Below, in pieces: positions 33,337-43,024 of a stretch of 64,000 bases of DNA. The DNA is taken from positions 2,666,001 to 2,730,000 of the forward strand of contig CP075492.1 in NCBI GenBank assembly GCA_021613535.1, in the 5' to 3' direction. How positions within the stretch are numbered: position 1 is the stretch's first letter; each line of letters opens with the position of its first letter. The notes under the pieces were generated by a model. That model saw nothing but the letters and a program-made list of their open reading frames with translations, ran no database searches and was not told the DNA's origin. Made by a program: the position numbers and the translations under genes. The DNA is from Adineta vaga (taxonomy: Eukaryota > Rotifera).

Positions 33337-34611
33337 TCATCCACGTCCTCTATATTGTACATGATAGATGCGATTATTGCCATCTTCAGTAAATAGAAGA
33401 CTACCATCGTTGAGAACAAGTAATCCAACTGGACGTCCAAATGTATCAGGTCCTGATGGATTTGTTAGAAATCCATAGATAAAATCTTCATAGTAACCTA
33501 ATGGTCGATGAGTTTCATTATGAAATGGAATAAAAACAATTTTATAACCAGTTCCACTATTTCGATTCCACGAACCATGAAGGGCTGCAAAAGCACCATT
33601 ATGATATCGTGTTGGAAATTGAGTGTTTGTATAGAAACGCATATCAAGAACAGCTGAATGTGCTTGAAAGAGAACATCAGGTGTTTTTGTTAATGCTACC
33701 AGATCTATTCGTTCACTTGTTCCATTTGTTAAACGTCGTCGTGGATCAGTCAAATCAGAACTCATATAGGCAAAAGGCCATCCATAAAAATCATTTGATT
33801 GAACACGTGTAAAATAATCTGGTACAAGATCATCACCAAGTTCATCACGTTCTTGACATGTTACATAGAGATCATTAGTAATTGGATGAAAAGCTAAACC
33901 AACAGGATTTCGAAGACCATAAGCATATGTTGTTTGATTACTACCACTGAGATAAGCTTGTTGAATAGAAGCTCGTGGTAGTGCTTCAACATCAACATTC
34001 GATGCTGAACCAATACTAACAAATAATTGATCATTTGTTGGCGATACAACAACAGTTCTTGTTGAATGTCCATTTTGAGGATATGTCATGATTATTTCTC
34101 CTGTACCTGATATAGATCGACTACCATTCGTCCATAAATAACGTCGAGTAGCATCTCGATTTCCAACATAAAAATATCCATTGATAAAAGTCATACCAAA
34201 TGGTGAATTTAATCCATTAGATGAATCTGCAAATGTTAAACGTTGATCTGGATAACCATCATTATTATTATCGACTAAACATGATATACGATTTGCACTT
34301 GGTTCACTAACGAGTATATCATTTGAAGGTGTATAAATGAGATAACGTGGGTTTATTAATCCACTCATATATAACTTTACTATAAACCCATCGGGAACAT
34401 AGAGACGAGGATTTGTCGGTACAGGAATTACTCGAGCTCCTTTGGCAACAGATGACGTTGCATATGGTTGTGGGAGATTAGCAACTGTAATTCGAATTGG
34501 TTGTGGATTAAATGTAATATTGATAGCATTTATTTGATGAATTGTAAGTAGAATCAATAATAAGTACGAACGTAATATATGCAAGAGAAACATAGTTGAT
34601 CGTTCTGTCAT
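33337..34611 (-). CDS. Secreted PQQ-type sugar dehydrogenase-like (GSDH) protein
   Basis: Single exon, 424 aa, ATG at 34611 (MTERSTMFLLHILRS). The signal peptide/anchor runs to about residue 28 (YLLLILLTIHQINA). The rest is a six-bladed propeller of the glucose/sorbosone dehydrogenase type: VPDGFIVKLYMSGLINPRYL, ILVSEPSANRISCL, GLNSPFGMTF, TYAYGLRNPVGLAFHP, DLYVTCQERDELGDDLVPDY, GWPFAYMSSD, ALHGSWNRNSGTGYKIVF, GRPVGLLVLNDGSLLFTEDG. The paired RNP.GL and HGSWNR motifs are diagnostic of the family. Bacterial members oxidise sugars using pyrroloquinoline quinone; the substrate is unknown here. The intronless structure and bacterial family make it a horizontal-transfer candidate. Confidence 0.85.
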   Translation of the reverse strand: MTERSTMFLLHILRSYLLLILLTIHQINAINITFNPQPIRITVANLPQPYATSSVAKGARVIPVPTNPRLYVPDGFIVKLYMSGLINPRYLIYTPSNDILVSEPSANRISCLVDNNNDGYPDQRLTFADSSNGLNSPFGMTFINGYFYVGNRDATRRYLWTNGSRSISGTGEIIMTYPQNGHSTRTVVVSPTNDQLFVSIGSASNVDVEALPRASIQQAYLSGSNQTTYAYGLRNPVGLAFHPITNDLYVTCQERDELGDDLVPDYFTRVQSNDFYGWPFAYMSSDLTDPRRRLTNGTSERIDLVALTKTPDVLFQAHSAVLDMRFYTNTQFPTRYHNGAFAALHGSWNRNSGTGYKIVFIPFHNETHRPLGYYEDFIYGFLTNPSGPDTFGRPVGLLVLNDGSLLFTEDGNNRIYHVQYRGRG

Positions 34612-35038
34612 CAATTGTATTGTGTCTTATACTTATATATATACAGTGAGAAACGGGCTCATTATAATAATGCGCACATACATTTTTCTTTGACGTCAAT
34701 AAAATTTCGTACATCATTATAATATTCTAAACTGCACTTTGCATGCATCGATTATATAAGAAGGTGTGAGTGAGTGTAAATCTAGGTATGAGAGATGAAT
34801 GAATATACTAAACACCACACAACTAAACCAACGTTGTCAACTCTAATATGGAATAACATCTTATCTGATTAGTTGGTAATTTTTGAAGCGAACATTCTTA
34901 TTTTACAACAACACAGTTGTATATAGTTCTGATCTGTTAGGCTCTTTGAAGGATCCATTGTTTTTTATTCGTTTTAACCTTTAGATTTCTTCATGTATTC
35001 TTCAACAACCAATCACGCATTCATTTATCATTTCCTAA
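34612..35038. other. Divergent intergenic region
   Basis: Upstream of both the dehydrogenase gene (minus) and a small plus-strand ORF. Contains GGTGTGAGTGAGTGT (34763-34777), one arm of the G-rich motif; nothing else recognised. Confidence 0.35.
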
Positions 35039-35239
35039 ATGTCTACTTTATTATTACAAGGCAAATTGCTCGATCCCAATATAACAGAAACTCAATCTGA
35101 ACAAATACTTTTTTTGCACAGTAAATTTATATATAGATTATTCAAAGCAGTCGAAGAAGGAAAAGATCCAAAAACAGTTGCCTTTCATCCTTTTAAAATT
35201 CCTCGCTCTGATGATGAGGGTGTGAGTATGGATAATTAA
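35039..35239 (+). CDS. Small hypothetical protein (66 aa)
   Basis: ATG at 35039 to TAA at 35237. It begins MSTLLLQGKLLDPNITETQS, then a helical EQILFLHSKFIYRLFKAVEE segment and KTVAFHPFKIPRSDDEG. Soluble, no known domain. Its last codons overlap the GAGGGTGTGAGTATGG arm of an intergenic hairpin-type sequence (35217-35262), so the C-terminus may be created by that element. Possible small gene; weak support beyond a clean ORF with balanced composition. Confidence 0.35.
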   Translation: MSTLLLQGKLLDPNITETQSEQILFLHSKFIYRLFKAVEEGKDPKTVAFHPFKIPRSDDEGVSMDN

Positions 35240-36044
35240 TTGACATCCACACCCATACTCTTTTGTAATATAAAAGCATATAACAACTTTTGAACGTCTC
35301 AAAATTTGTCTTTTGATGAATTCGATTCATTATAACAATCAAAATCAATAATCTTATAGCTTATTTCAACTTTGACAATACTTGAATTTCTCTTTATCAG
35401 TTAAAAATAGAATCTCAAATAAAATCACATCAGATATATATGTGTCCTTACAGTTCACTCAAACTAAAGGCAAATGTTTTTATAAATTTCTGTATATAGA
35501 CAATCAGTTAATTTACCTCTTTTGTGGAACCTTACTTAATAATTAAAAAAAGAGAATATTGAGCAGAAAGGTTCATATAATTGATTAGACAAGCAAAGAT
35601 TTCAGGTGATTTATCATTTGAATATTGTCAAAAAAACTCACGTTCAGTAAAACAACGAAGAAAGAAATGTTTGAGACAAGCAAATGCCTTTTCACTCTCT
35701 CGTCTTCCTATATATTAGAATGTATGCATTATTGTTTTCAGTTGACAAAAGCAAGCAATTGTTAAGGCAATGTTATATTCCGTGAAAGTTCTTGATGATT
35801 TCTAAGAAACGCTCTCCCCCTATTGTTTTGTCATTAAATAATACAAAAGTTAAAGAAAATACTCGGATAAAAGTGCAGATGTATAGTTGTAAGTTGTTTA
35901 TAATAGCAGAATATCTTAGTTTTGAATTGTAATCATAGATAAATGAGTATAGCTTTCAAGAGATATTTCATGACAATAAATTTTTATTTGACACGACATT
36001 TTGCGATAAACTAATGAAAAATTTTCTATCTTTATACTGATTTT
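35240..36044. other. Intergenic, nothing recognised
   Basis: Begins with C-rich hairpin-type sequence (CCACACCCATACTC, about 35248-35261), then AT-rich spacer with no ORF of note. Confidence 0.35.
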
Positions 36045-36935
36045 ATACACTACTAGCGGAGATACCCGCCACAAACAGGACACAATTTACGTTTTTCATC
36101 TACAATAGTGCTTTTCTCACCACCCACTGGACCTCTCCGTTGGTATTTACCCATCGTGTATCAAAAAACTCTCACACTCTCCTTGCATGTCCTGCCTTAG
36201 CTACTGTAATCATTCAGGTCGCCACTCAGCGCGAGTTACCTGTCTTCCACACGTCTTTCTCCTCCGTACTGAAACCCTCCTATATCCCTTTTCACGTCAT
36301 GCATCAGGACTTTTTTCAGAACTTTCCGCAGCTCTTTATTAGTTCTTTCCTACTGGTCTTGTCTCGCTATGCGTACGACATACAGCTCTGTTCCTTTTAA
36401 ATCCACTCCTTTTGTCCCGCTGCAACTCCAGTCCCATTCTACACCCACTCTCCCACTGCAACTCTAGTCCCTCGGTAGATCTGCCTATTCTCAGACGCTC
36501 GCTGCAAGTCATACTCTAATTTATAAACTTCACTTCAATATCATACAGTTAGAGTAGTAATTTCATTCTAGATTCAGTTTTTTTGAGAACCCAAACCAAG
36601 CATTGAAGTTGTCCATCTTGGATGCAGACAACAACGCCCCCCCCCCCTCCCCCACTCCTCGCTGACTATTATAACTCCATGTCGACCTTTCTGTGGAGCT
36701 AAAGAAGCATTGTGGTAAGTTTGGGAATGTTAGCTATCATTAAACTGCCTGGGTGAAATTTCACACACGCTCCCCACCCTCACCCCCTGATGACCATTCT
36801 AACCCCATGTCGACCTTTCATGGGACCTAAGGAAGCATCGTAGAAAGTTTGGTGATCGTGGCTATTACAGCGACTGAATGCACAGCGAACAGACAGACAA
36901 ACAAACTTTCTTCTTTATATACATGTATATAGATT
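36045..36935. repeat. Composite dispersed element with two internal modules
   Basis: A block clearly different in composition from its surroundings: C/T-rich, with a poly-C run near 36635-36655. It opens ACTACTAGCGGAGATACCCGCC and closes with ACAGACAGACAAACAAACTTTC followed by TATATACATGTATATAGA. Two imperfect copies of a ~100 bp module occur at about 36648-36760 and 36768-36880 (both carry CCATGTCGACCTTTC.TG, AAGAAGCAT/AAGGAAGCAT and GTTTGG). The start and tail resemble those of transposon-derived dispersed repeats in many invertebrate genomes. No transposase or reverse transcriptase ORF is visible; the 86-codon ORF inside is not accepted. Confidence 0.55.
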
Positions 36936-37045
36936 ATTGCATTCTATAGCTGTTTGATTATTACAACCTGTTATGACAACAATTATTCTTTTTCTTTCAG
37001 AACAAAGAACATTCGAATTATAGATTTAAAAAGATTCATTCAATC

Positions 37046-39348
37046 ATGAATCGTAAAACTGTTTTTAAATGGATCTATAAGAAAGCTTCTAATTATAACC
37101 TTTTTATGTTGGACGAAAATGATTATGATGATGATGAGAATATCAATGATTCAGCTGCTAGTCTCAAACGTCAAAAATATAAAACTTGGTTATACGTACT
37201 TCTTCTCATAGGTAAATATCAAACAATACTGATTTTCATCGAGACAAAGATATCTTCTGATATGAACGATAGTGTCAAACTTTTACACAAATATTACATT
37301 TTGATTTGAGTTAGAATTCAATGCGAATGATTATTTAGGGTACAGGCTCACTTTTTCTTTTAAATTGACCATTATTTAGTCTTTTATTATTCAGTACTCA
37401 TGCTAATCCATGATGTTGAACATTCTAAAACTAGTTTCTCTTGTTCGTGTACATATCGGTTGATGTATCAACATAATAATACAATACATGAGGTAGGGTG
37501 CAACGGTAGGTATAATTCCGTTAACGAAGGAATTCCGTAGCAGTCGATCAAGATCAAATATTTCTCGTTTATGGCGGAGTGCTAGAATTTCTGGAATAGA
37601 TAGGAACTGACTCCGCAATATTCAATATCGCAAGAATATAGGATGTATTCTTAAAATACTGTTTAAAAAATGACTAAAACGATGAATTAGAAAGAAAGTC
37701 TTGATCTTTTGAGATAAGATCCAAAAAGCTGTTTTTAAATCAATTGAATCTATTGAGTCGAGCTTACTCAAGCCTTTCATTTGGTCTAGTTTGAGCCTAG
37801 AAGTTCCGTCGCAATTGGTTTAGAGATAAACTTTGATTTGATACATCTTATTCAGTTAAAGAAATGACTTTTATTCATTTTAGTATGTCTCTATGTCTTG
37901 TTCTATGTTACGTTGATGAAAGTCGAATCTAAAACAATTGCTATTAAAAATATCACACCTGACACATTCAACAAGCTTTTATCTAAACATGGTCAAACTC
38001 TTTCATGTCCATGTACAACTATGGAAATACCATATAAAAAGTTTGTTTTCAACCATATTACAATGCATCCCATCTGTTCGAGTATCTTTGTTGAAAAGCA
38101 ATGGATTGAAGGATTATATTTTGTAGATGCGAACCTGTTTAACGTATCGGATTTTCGGCAAGCGGCTTTTTCTCAGGTTAGTTGAAAATTAACTTTGATG
38201 ATAAGTATTGTAAAAGTCTTTGAAGTTTTTACTAAATTTTATTATTTTAAAATCCACAATATATGTCGGCCACACCCACATCCATTAAGCGACTGATACA
38301 TGAAAGTGTGACGGAAGTTGTATCAATGTTTAGAAGTATATGAAAAGATACAGATTTTCTCTTCATATATTCTTTGTGTATTTTAACAGTTAGATTAACT
38401 ATTCATCATACTTATTACTATCGTTAATTCCATAACAATCTTCTTTTGTTTTAGTTTGAACTTCTATCCAAATTTTGTTCACTTTCTCGAGAGATTATTT
38501 CTCAAACTCAACTGGATATTAATAACACTGATTTTATCACTGTTGAGGTTCTTTCTGAGATGGAAGTTCAAAAGCAAATAAATAATATTATTGAATTTCA
38601 AAAGGACAGTGTAATTGATCGAATGATGACATTTTTGAATTATACACGTACGATAATTCAAGCAAACTATCTTGTTACGGCACTTGGTTCAAATTGGGTT
38701 GTTCAATCTTTTCATATTCTACAGGGATTCTTTCTTATACATGGACGACAGGTACTGCTAACAAACGAAACAATTTACTTATCTTGCGCTCATAAGCAGT
38801 TTACAATAGTAGCTACTCTTCCTCCGCTATCGAACCATACAATAATATTTTCTGACAGATATAATGTGATGACAATGGATAATTCAACAATTGTCAATGG
38901 CTTTTTTGTGGGATGTACTCCTCTCGATGCAATACTTGAGAGTACATTAGATTGTTTATATGAATTCAAATGCCTTCAATTGCTATTTGATTACTTTCCA
39001 AATCTCAATCAAGTTTGTATCAAGCCAAATAATCGACTTCCTAATTATTCTTTCTTTTTCAGACGAATTTCCTCTGGAATAATTCTATTTTATCTCCAAA
39101 ATCGGATAATTTGACTGTAATTAATCACTTAAAACGTCTTTTCGTTATCGATTGGCCAATAAAGATGGATTACTCGACATATTTTGATCAATGTTCACCA
39201 TCAATCTGTACATATACAAGAACAAGTCGACAAGATGTATCTTATGCAATTACACTTTTCATTAGTCTTTACGGTGGTCTCATTATTATACTTCGTTTAA
39301 TTTCATCATTTTGCATCGATATTTCATTCAAGTTCAGAGATCGCTCAA
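37046..39348 (+). CDS. Giant two-TM-unit/VCBS gene, unit D (first module)
   Basis: Starts at ATG 37046. Exons 37046-37211, 37884-38176, 38455-39012 and 39063-39348 join in frame; introns are 672, 278 and 50 bp. N-terminus acidic (DENDYDDDENIND), TM1 split by intron 1 (TWLYVLLLIVCLYVLFYV). Ectodomain: LSCPCTTMEIPY, HPICSSIF, FVGCTPLDAILESTLDCLY, then CSPSICTY; TM2 is FISLYGGLIIILRLISSF with the family Gly-Gly. The middle CxC...C motif of other units is not evident. The last exon ends at a donor (CTCAA|GTAACT) and joins in phase 1 to unit E across a 46 bp intron (39349-39394). Without splicing it would stop at 39428. Function unknown; a surface or channel-like membrane protein by topology. Confidence 0.65.
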
Positions 39349-39394
39349 GTAACTTAGATGAATATTCGAGTGAATCTTCATGTTTTTATTCTAG

Positions 39395-41499
39395 ATCATC
39401 AAACTACAAGTACATTCAAACTGGTTGAATCAATAAAACAATTGAATTTATTTAAGAATATCAATGATCGAACAGAGAAAAGCATTAAACAGCAAAGAAT
39501 AATTACTCGTGTCTATTTGATTTTATTATTAGGTAAAGTTATTCGCACTTCACACGTCTTTGATACTTCTTCTGAGCATTTGAAAATATCGATTATTTAT
39601 TGAGATTAATGAAAATTTGTGATGAAAATCTTTATTTGAAATTAAAAAGAATTGTTCGTTACTTTTACATATAAATACATGAACATGTCTTTTGTTTCCA
39701 ATATTAGGTTCAATATGTATTCTTTGTCTTTTCACATCATTGAGCAGTTCAATAATGACGATAACCGTACCAAATCCATCATTAACAACTTACAAATCAT
39801 TACAAATAGCATATACCAATACACTTCGTTGTCCATGTTCAAATAAAACAATACCTCATCAATTATTTCTTTCGATTTCTTTCCGTTTTCATCAAATATG
39901 TTCGAGTGGTTTTGTTGATGATGGTTGGTTGAAAATATTGCACCCTAGAGGAGTAGACTCTATGAAAAAGAATTGGCGTAATCATGCATTCGTACAATTC
40001 CAAATGTTATCTGAATTTTGCCGAATAGCTAATGAGACGATTAATGATGCAATCAATCGATATTTATCACAAGCTTTTATTGCTTCTTCTGTCATGAATG
40101 AAATCGATTTTAAACAACAAATAGATGCAGTGTTCACTCAACTTTATCAATCATTAATGTACAACTTTGATATCGTAAAAGATATTGTACATCTTATCAT
40201 ACAAGCTGATCAGTTGTTTAAAGGAATAATCGAACACATTTTTATAGATCAGTATACAGACTTAATCGGCTATATAATAACAAATGAAACAAATAATCAT
40301 AAAACAGCGAAGGTATGTGATGAATAAATAAGAAGAAGAAATTGATAAAAACAACGACACAATCTTATTAATTTCGTAGAAATGAGTGTATTTTTATAAA
40401 TATGACATCAACGAGGACATTTTGAATTTATTACACATAAGAACATAGGTACTATTTTATATGTGATTCTAGAATACATATTACTAACAATTACTCAACA
40501 GATTAATTCAAAATATCTCTCATTCATATAGAACATATTATTTCTATATTTGGAGATTTATTTAAAGTAGTACTGAATTCCCAATTGAATGCAGAATCCG
40601 TAGCGAAATGCATTGTATTAAGTGGCTATAAGATATAAATAAGCCTTCTAAAAATTATAACAGCTATGGTGGCGAAAGAAGGATTACATAAGTTATTTTC
40701 TTCTATATTATAGACAGAATAAATCATTAGTTGATTTCAAAAAGTTGCTATTTGCAGATTGTGAGTTTCCGAATCGTTACAAAGAACGTTTGATTAGCGA
40801 ATGAATAGGTTTAAGTTTTGTCATAGAAGACTGATGAGTGATTATATAGACATATATTGAAATAAGCATTCAAACAATTTTATTTGCAGTTAAGATTTGC
40901 TTTAAATCAAATTCACGAGATCGACTCCACGGCGACTAAATGCGTCTGTGCAATAAATCCAAATTGTCAAAGTACAGCTGCTATCTACTATGAATCTGAT
41001 GACTTAAATTTAATTTACTCTATACCTGGTTGGAGTCAAGGTTGTTCTGGTATGGATTCTTTACGGATGTCGACACTTCAATGTTTATATCCAAGTTCAG
41101 ATCCAGATTGTTTTCGTATCATATTGAGCTTTTTGACCAAAATACCGGACTCCGTTTCCTTTGTCGAATCGTCATCATTTGACTTCCAACCATTAGTTTA
41201 TGATCCAACAGTAAGTCGTTTTCCTCCCAATACTTCTATGTCAATAATCTTAAAAGAAATGATGCTTGAACAATGGAATGTATCTTCGTCGTACCAAAAT
41301 TTCTATGAATTATGTGCACCAACATATTGTTCTTATTCCCAAAGAGTTCGCAAGCAAACTTTTCTTGGAGTAGTCATAACATTAGTGTCAATGATTGGTG
41401 GTATTGTAGTCTCATTACGTCTTGTAACACCATATGTCGTAAAATTTATTTTGAGCTTATTAACAATGTCCAAAAGGAAGCCGAAACGAAGAGAACAAG
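39395..41499 (+). CDS. Giant two-TM-unit/VCBS gene, unit E (second module)
   Basis: Exons 39395-39532, 39708-40312 and 40890-41499. The first exon starts directly after TTTTTATTCTAG and carries the intracellular linker (STFKLVESIKQLNLFKNI) and the beginning of TM1 (RVYLILLLG|SICILCLFTS). There is no ATG in that exon; the only one in frame lies inside the preceding intron (39358). Landmarks: LRCPCSNKTIPH, HQICSSGF, KCVCAINPNC, SQGCSGMDSLRMSTLQCLY, CAPTYCSY; TM2 VVITLVSMIGGIVVSLRLV and a Lys/Arg tail. The 577 bp intron 40313-40889 could hide another small exon. The final exon ends CAA G|GTAATC and joins in phase 1 to unit F. Confidence 0.6.
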
Positions 41500-41557
41500 G
41501 TAATCATTTATTGGATCAACTAACAAACGATATTGTTTGATCTCTCTATCTCCCTAG

Positions 41558-42972
41558 TTCATCGTAGCTGTCTCGATAGATTGACATTGTTTGTAGAGAA
41601 AGTCATCCTAATATTACGCACAACCATAGTTGAACTGAATATATTTAAATTACGCGATTTTGGAACTCATGTTGATCGAGTCACAGCAAAACGTTATGGT
41701 CGATGGGCGACTCGTCTTCATATCGTTCTATATCTTGGTAGTATTGCTATTCTTATTTTTTATACTGCTATTCAACCACATACTTTGACAAAAATTTTTG
41801 ATCAACCATCGCCTATTTCCTACAATCATTTGAGAGAAAAGTATGGTGACGAATTGAAATGTACATGCTCAAATGTTGCATCAACATATAATCGATTCGT
41901 TGAGATCAAACCAGTTTTTCATTCGGTAAGATTTATCTAAATTTCGATATCAGTCCTGTTTCGATTGTTAGATATAGATTTGTTTAAGAGAATTCGTTTC
42001 GGAAGAATGGCGTCTTGGTTTCATCAGTGGTCTTGATTCTAATCTATCTGTTTATCAACAAACCGATTATCGTCAATTTCTTTCTGCTCATTTACAATTT
42101 CTTCAAGGATTGTGTCGATTCTCGATACAATCAGTCAATAATTCCATCAATGAGTTTTTGACATCATTGTTAGTCACGAATGAAATTTTATCCAACAACA
42201 CTTTTCATGACCATCTTAATCTTCTAATCGAGAAAAAAAAATCGAATGCTCCTGTATTATTCTCCCGACTTCTCTTTTTGACGCGAAGTATCAATCATGG
42301 AAATGCTTTTATTTCGACATATGGAACAAATTTTGAATATATTTTTGGACCAGAAGGAAAACCGTCCGCATATACAGCTACAAAAGCGATAATCTATGAT
42401 AACGATTGTTCTTGTGGACTATTTTCAAATTGTACAACTCAAGCAACTTTTATTGAAACAAATTCTTCAGCAAAAGTTTCTATCAAAGGTTTGAAAATGG
42501 GATGTACACCAAGTGAATCTCTTCTTGTTTCGACTCTTGAATGTTTTTATGATCAATCATGTCTTGATCATATTCAAAAATATACTAATTATAAAGATTC
42601 TTTAAATCCTCTTTCAACAACGAACAGTAGCTTTCTTCAAAACATAACAATCGATGAACTCATTCATAATTTATTTCTTGAATCTTGGTCAACATCGATG
42701 GACTATTCGTTATACTATGAACAATGTTCACCTGCAGTTTGTTCATATACAACGACTGAAAGATTCAATATTTTGTACACGATCACTATTATCCTCGGTC
42801 TTCAAGGTGGTTTAACCATTGTTCTCAAATGGATTTGCCCAAAATTTGTTCGTATTGGATCAAAAATCTATCATTATCGAAAAACAAAAGCAAAATCTGT
42901 TCATCCTGTTGGTTCGATCTCATCATCCCCTACTTTGAATTGTGAAACTCAGATAGTATATACAACATCTCA
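41558..42972 (+). CDS. Giant two-TM-unit/VCBS gene, unit F (third module)
   Basis: Exons 41558-41925 and 41978-42972, introns 58 bp before and 52 bp between. The frame has no ATG at all before TM1, so this unit can only be translated as a continuation of unit E. Linker CLDRLTLFVEKVILILRT..ELNIF, TM1 LHIVLYLGSIAILIFYTA, ectodomain landmarks LKCTCSNVASTY, HSICLREF, DCSCGLFSNC, MGCTPSESLLVSTLECFYD, CSPAVCSY, TM2 TIILGLQGGLTIVLKWIC. The cytoplasmic tail (TKAKSVHPVGSISSSPT) ends at a strong donor (TCTCA|GTAAGT). Ignoring that donor gives a stop at 42974; using it continues the frame into the TM and VCBS part. Confidence 0.65.
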
Positions 42973-43024
42973 GTAAGTCTTAAATGTGTTCATTTTCAAT
43001 TTGAAATGTTTTGTTTTTGTTTAG

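Noticed and set aside
36140-36400. 86-codon plus-strand ORF
   Set aside because: Lies within a C/T-rich dispersed repeat and shows no domain.
4579-42972. Assignment of the two-TM units to DEG/ENaC or P2X channels
   Set aside because: Only topology agrees. I do not see the post-TM1 FPAVTxC-type or TM2 GxS motifs of DEG/ENaC, nor the P2X Cys pattern.
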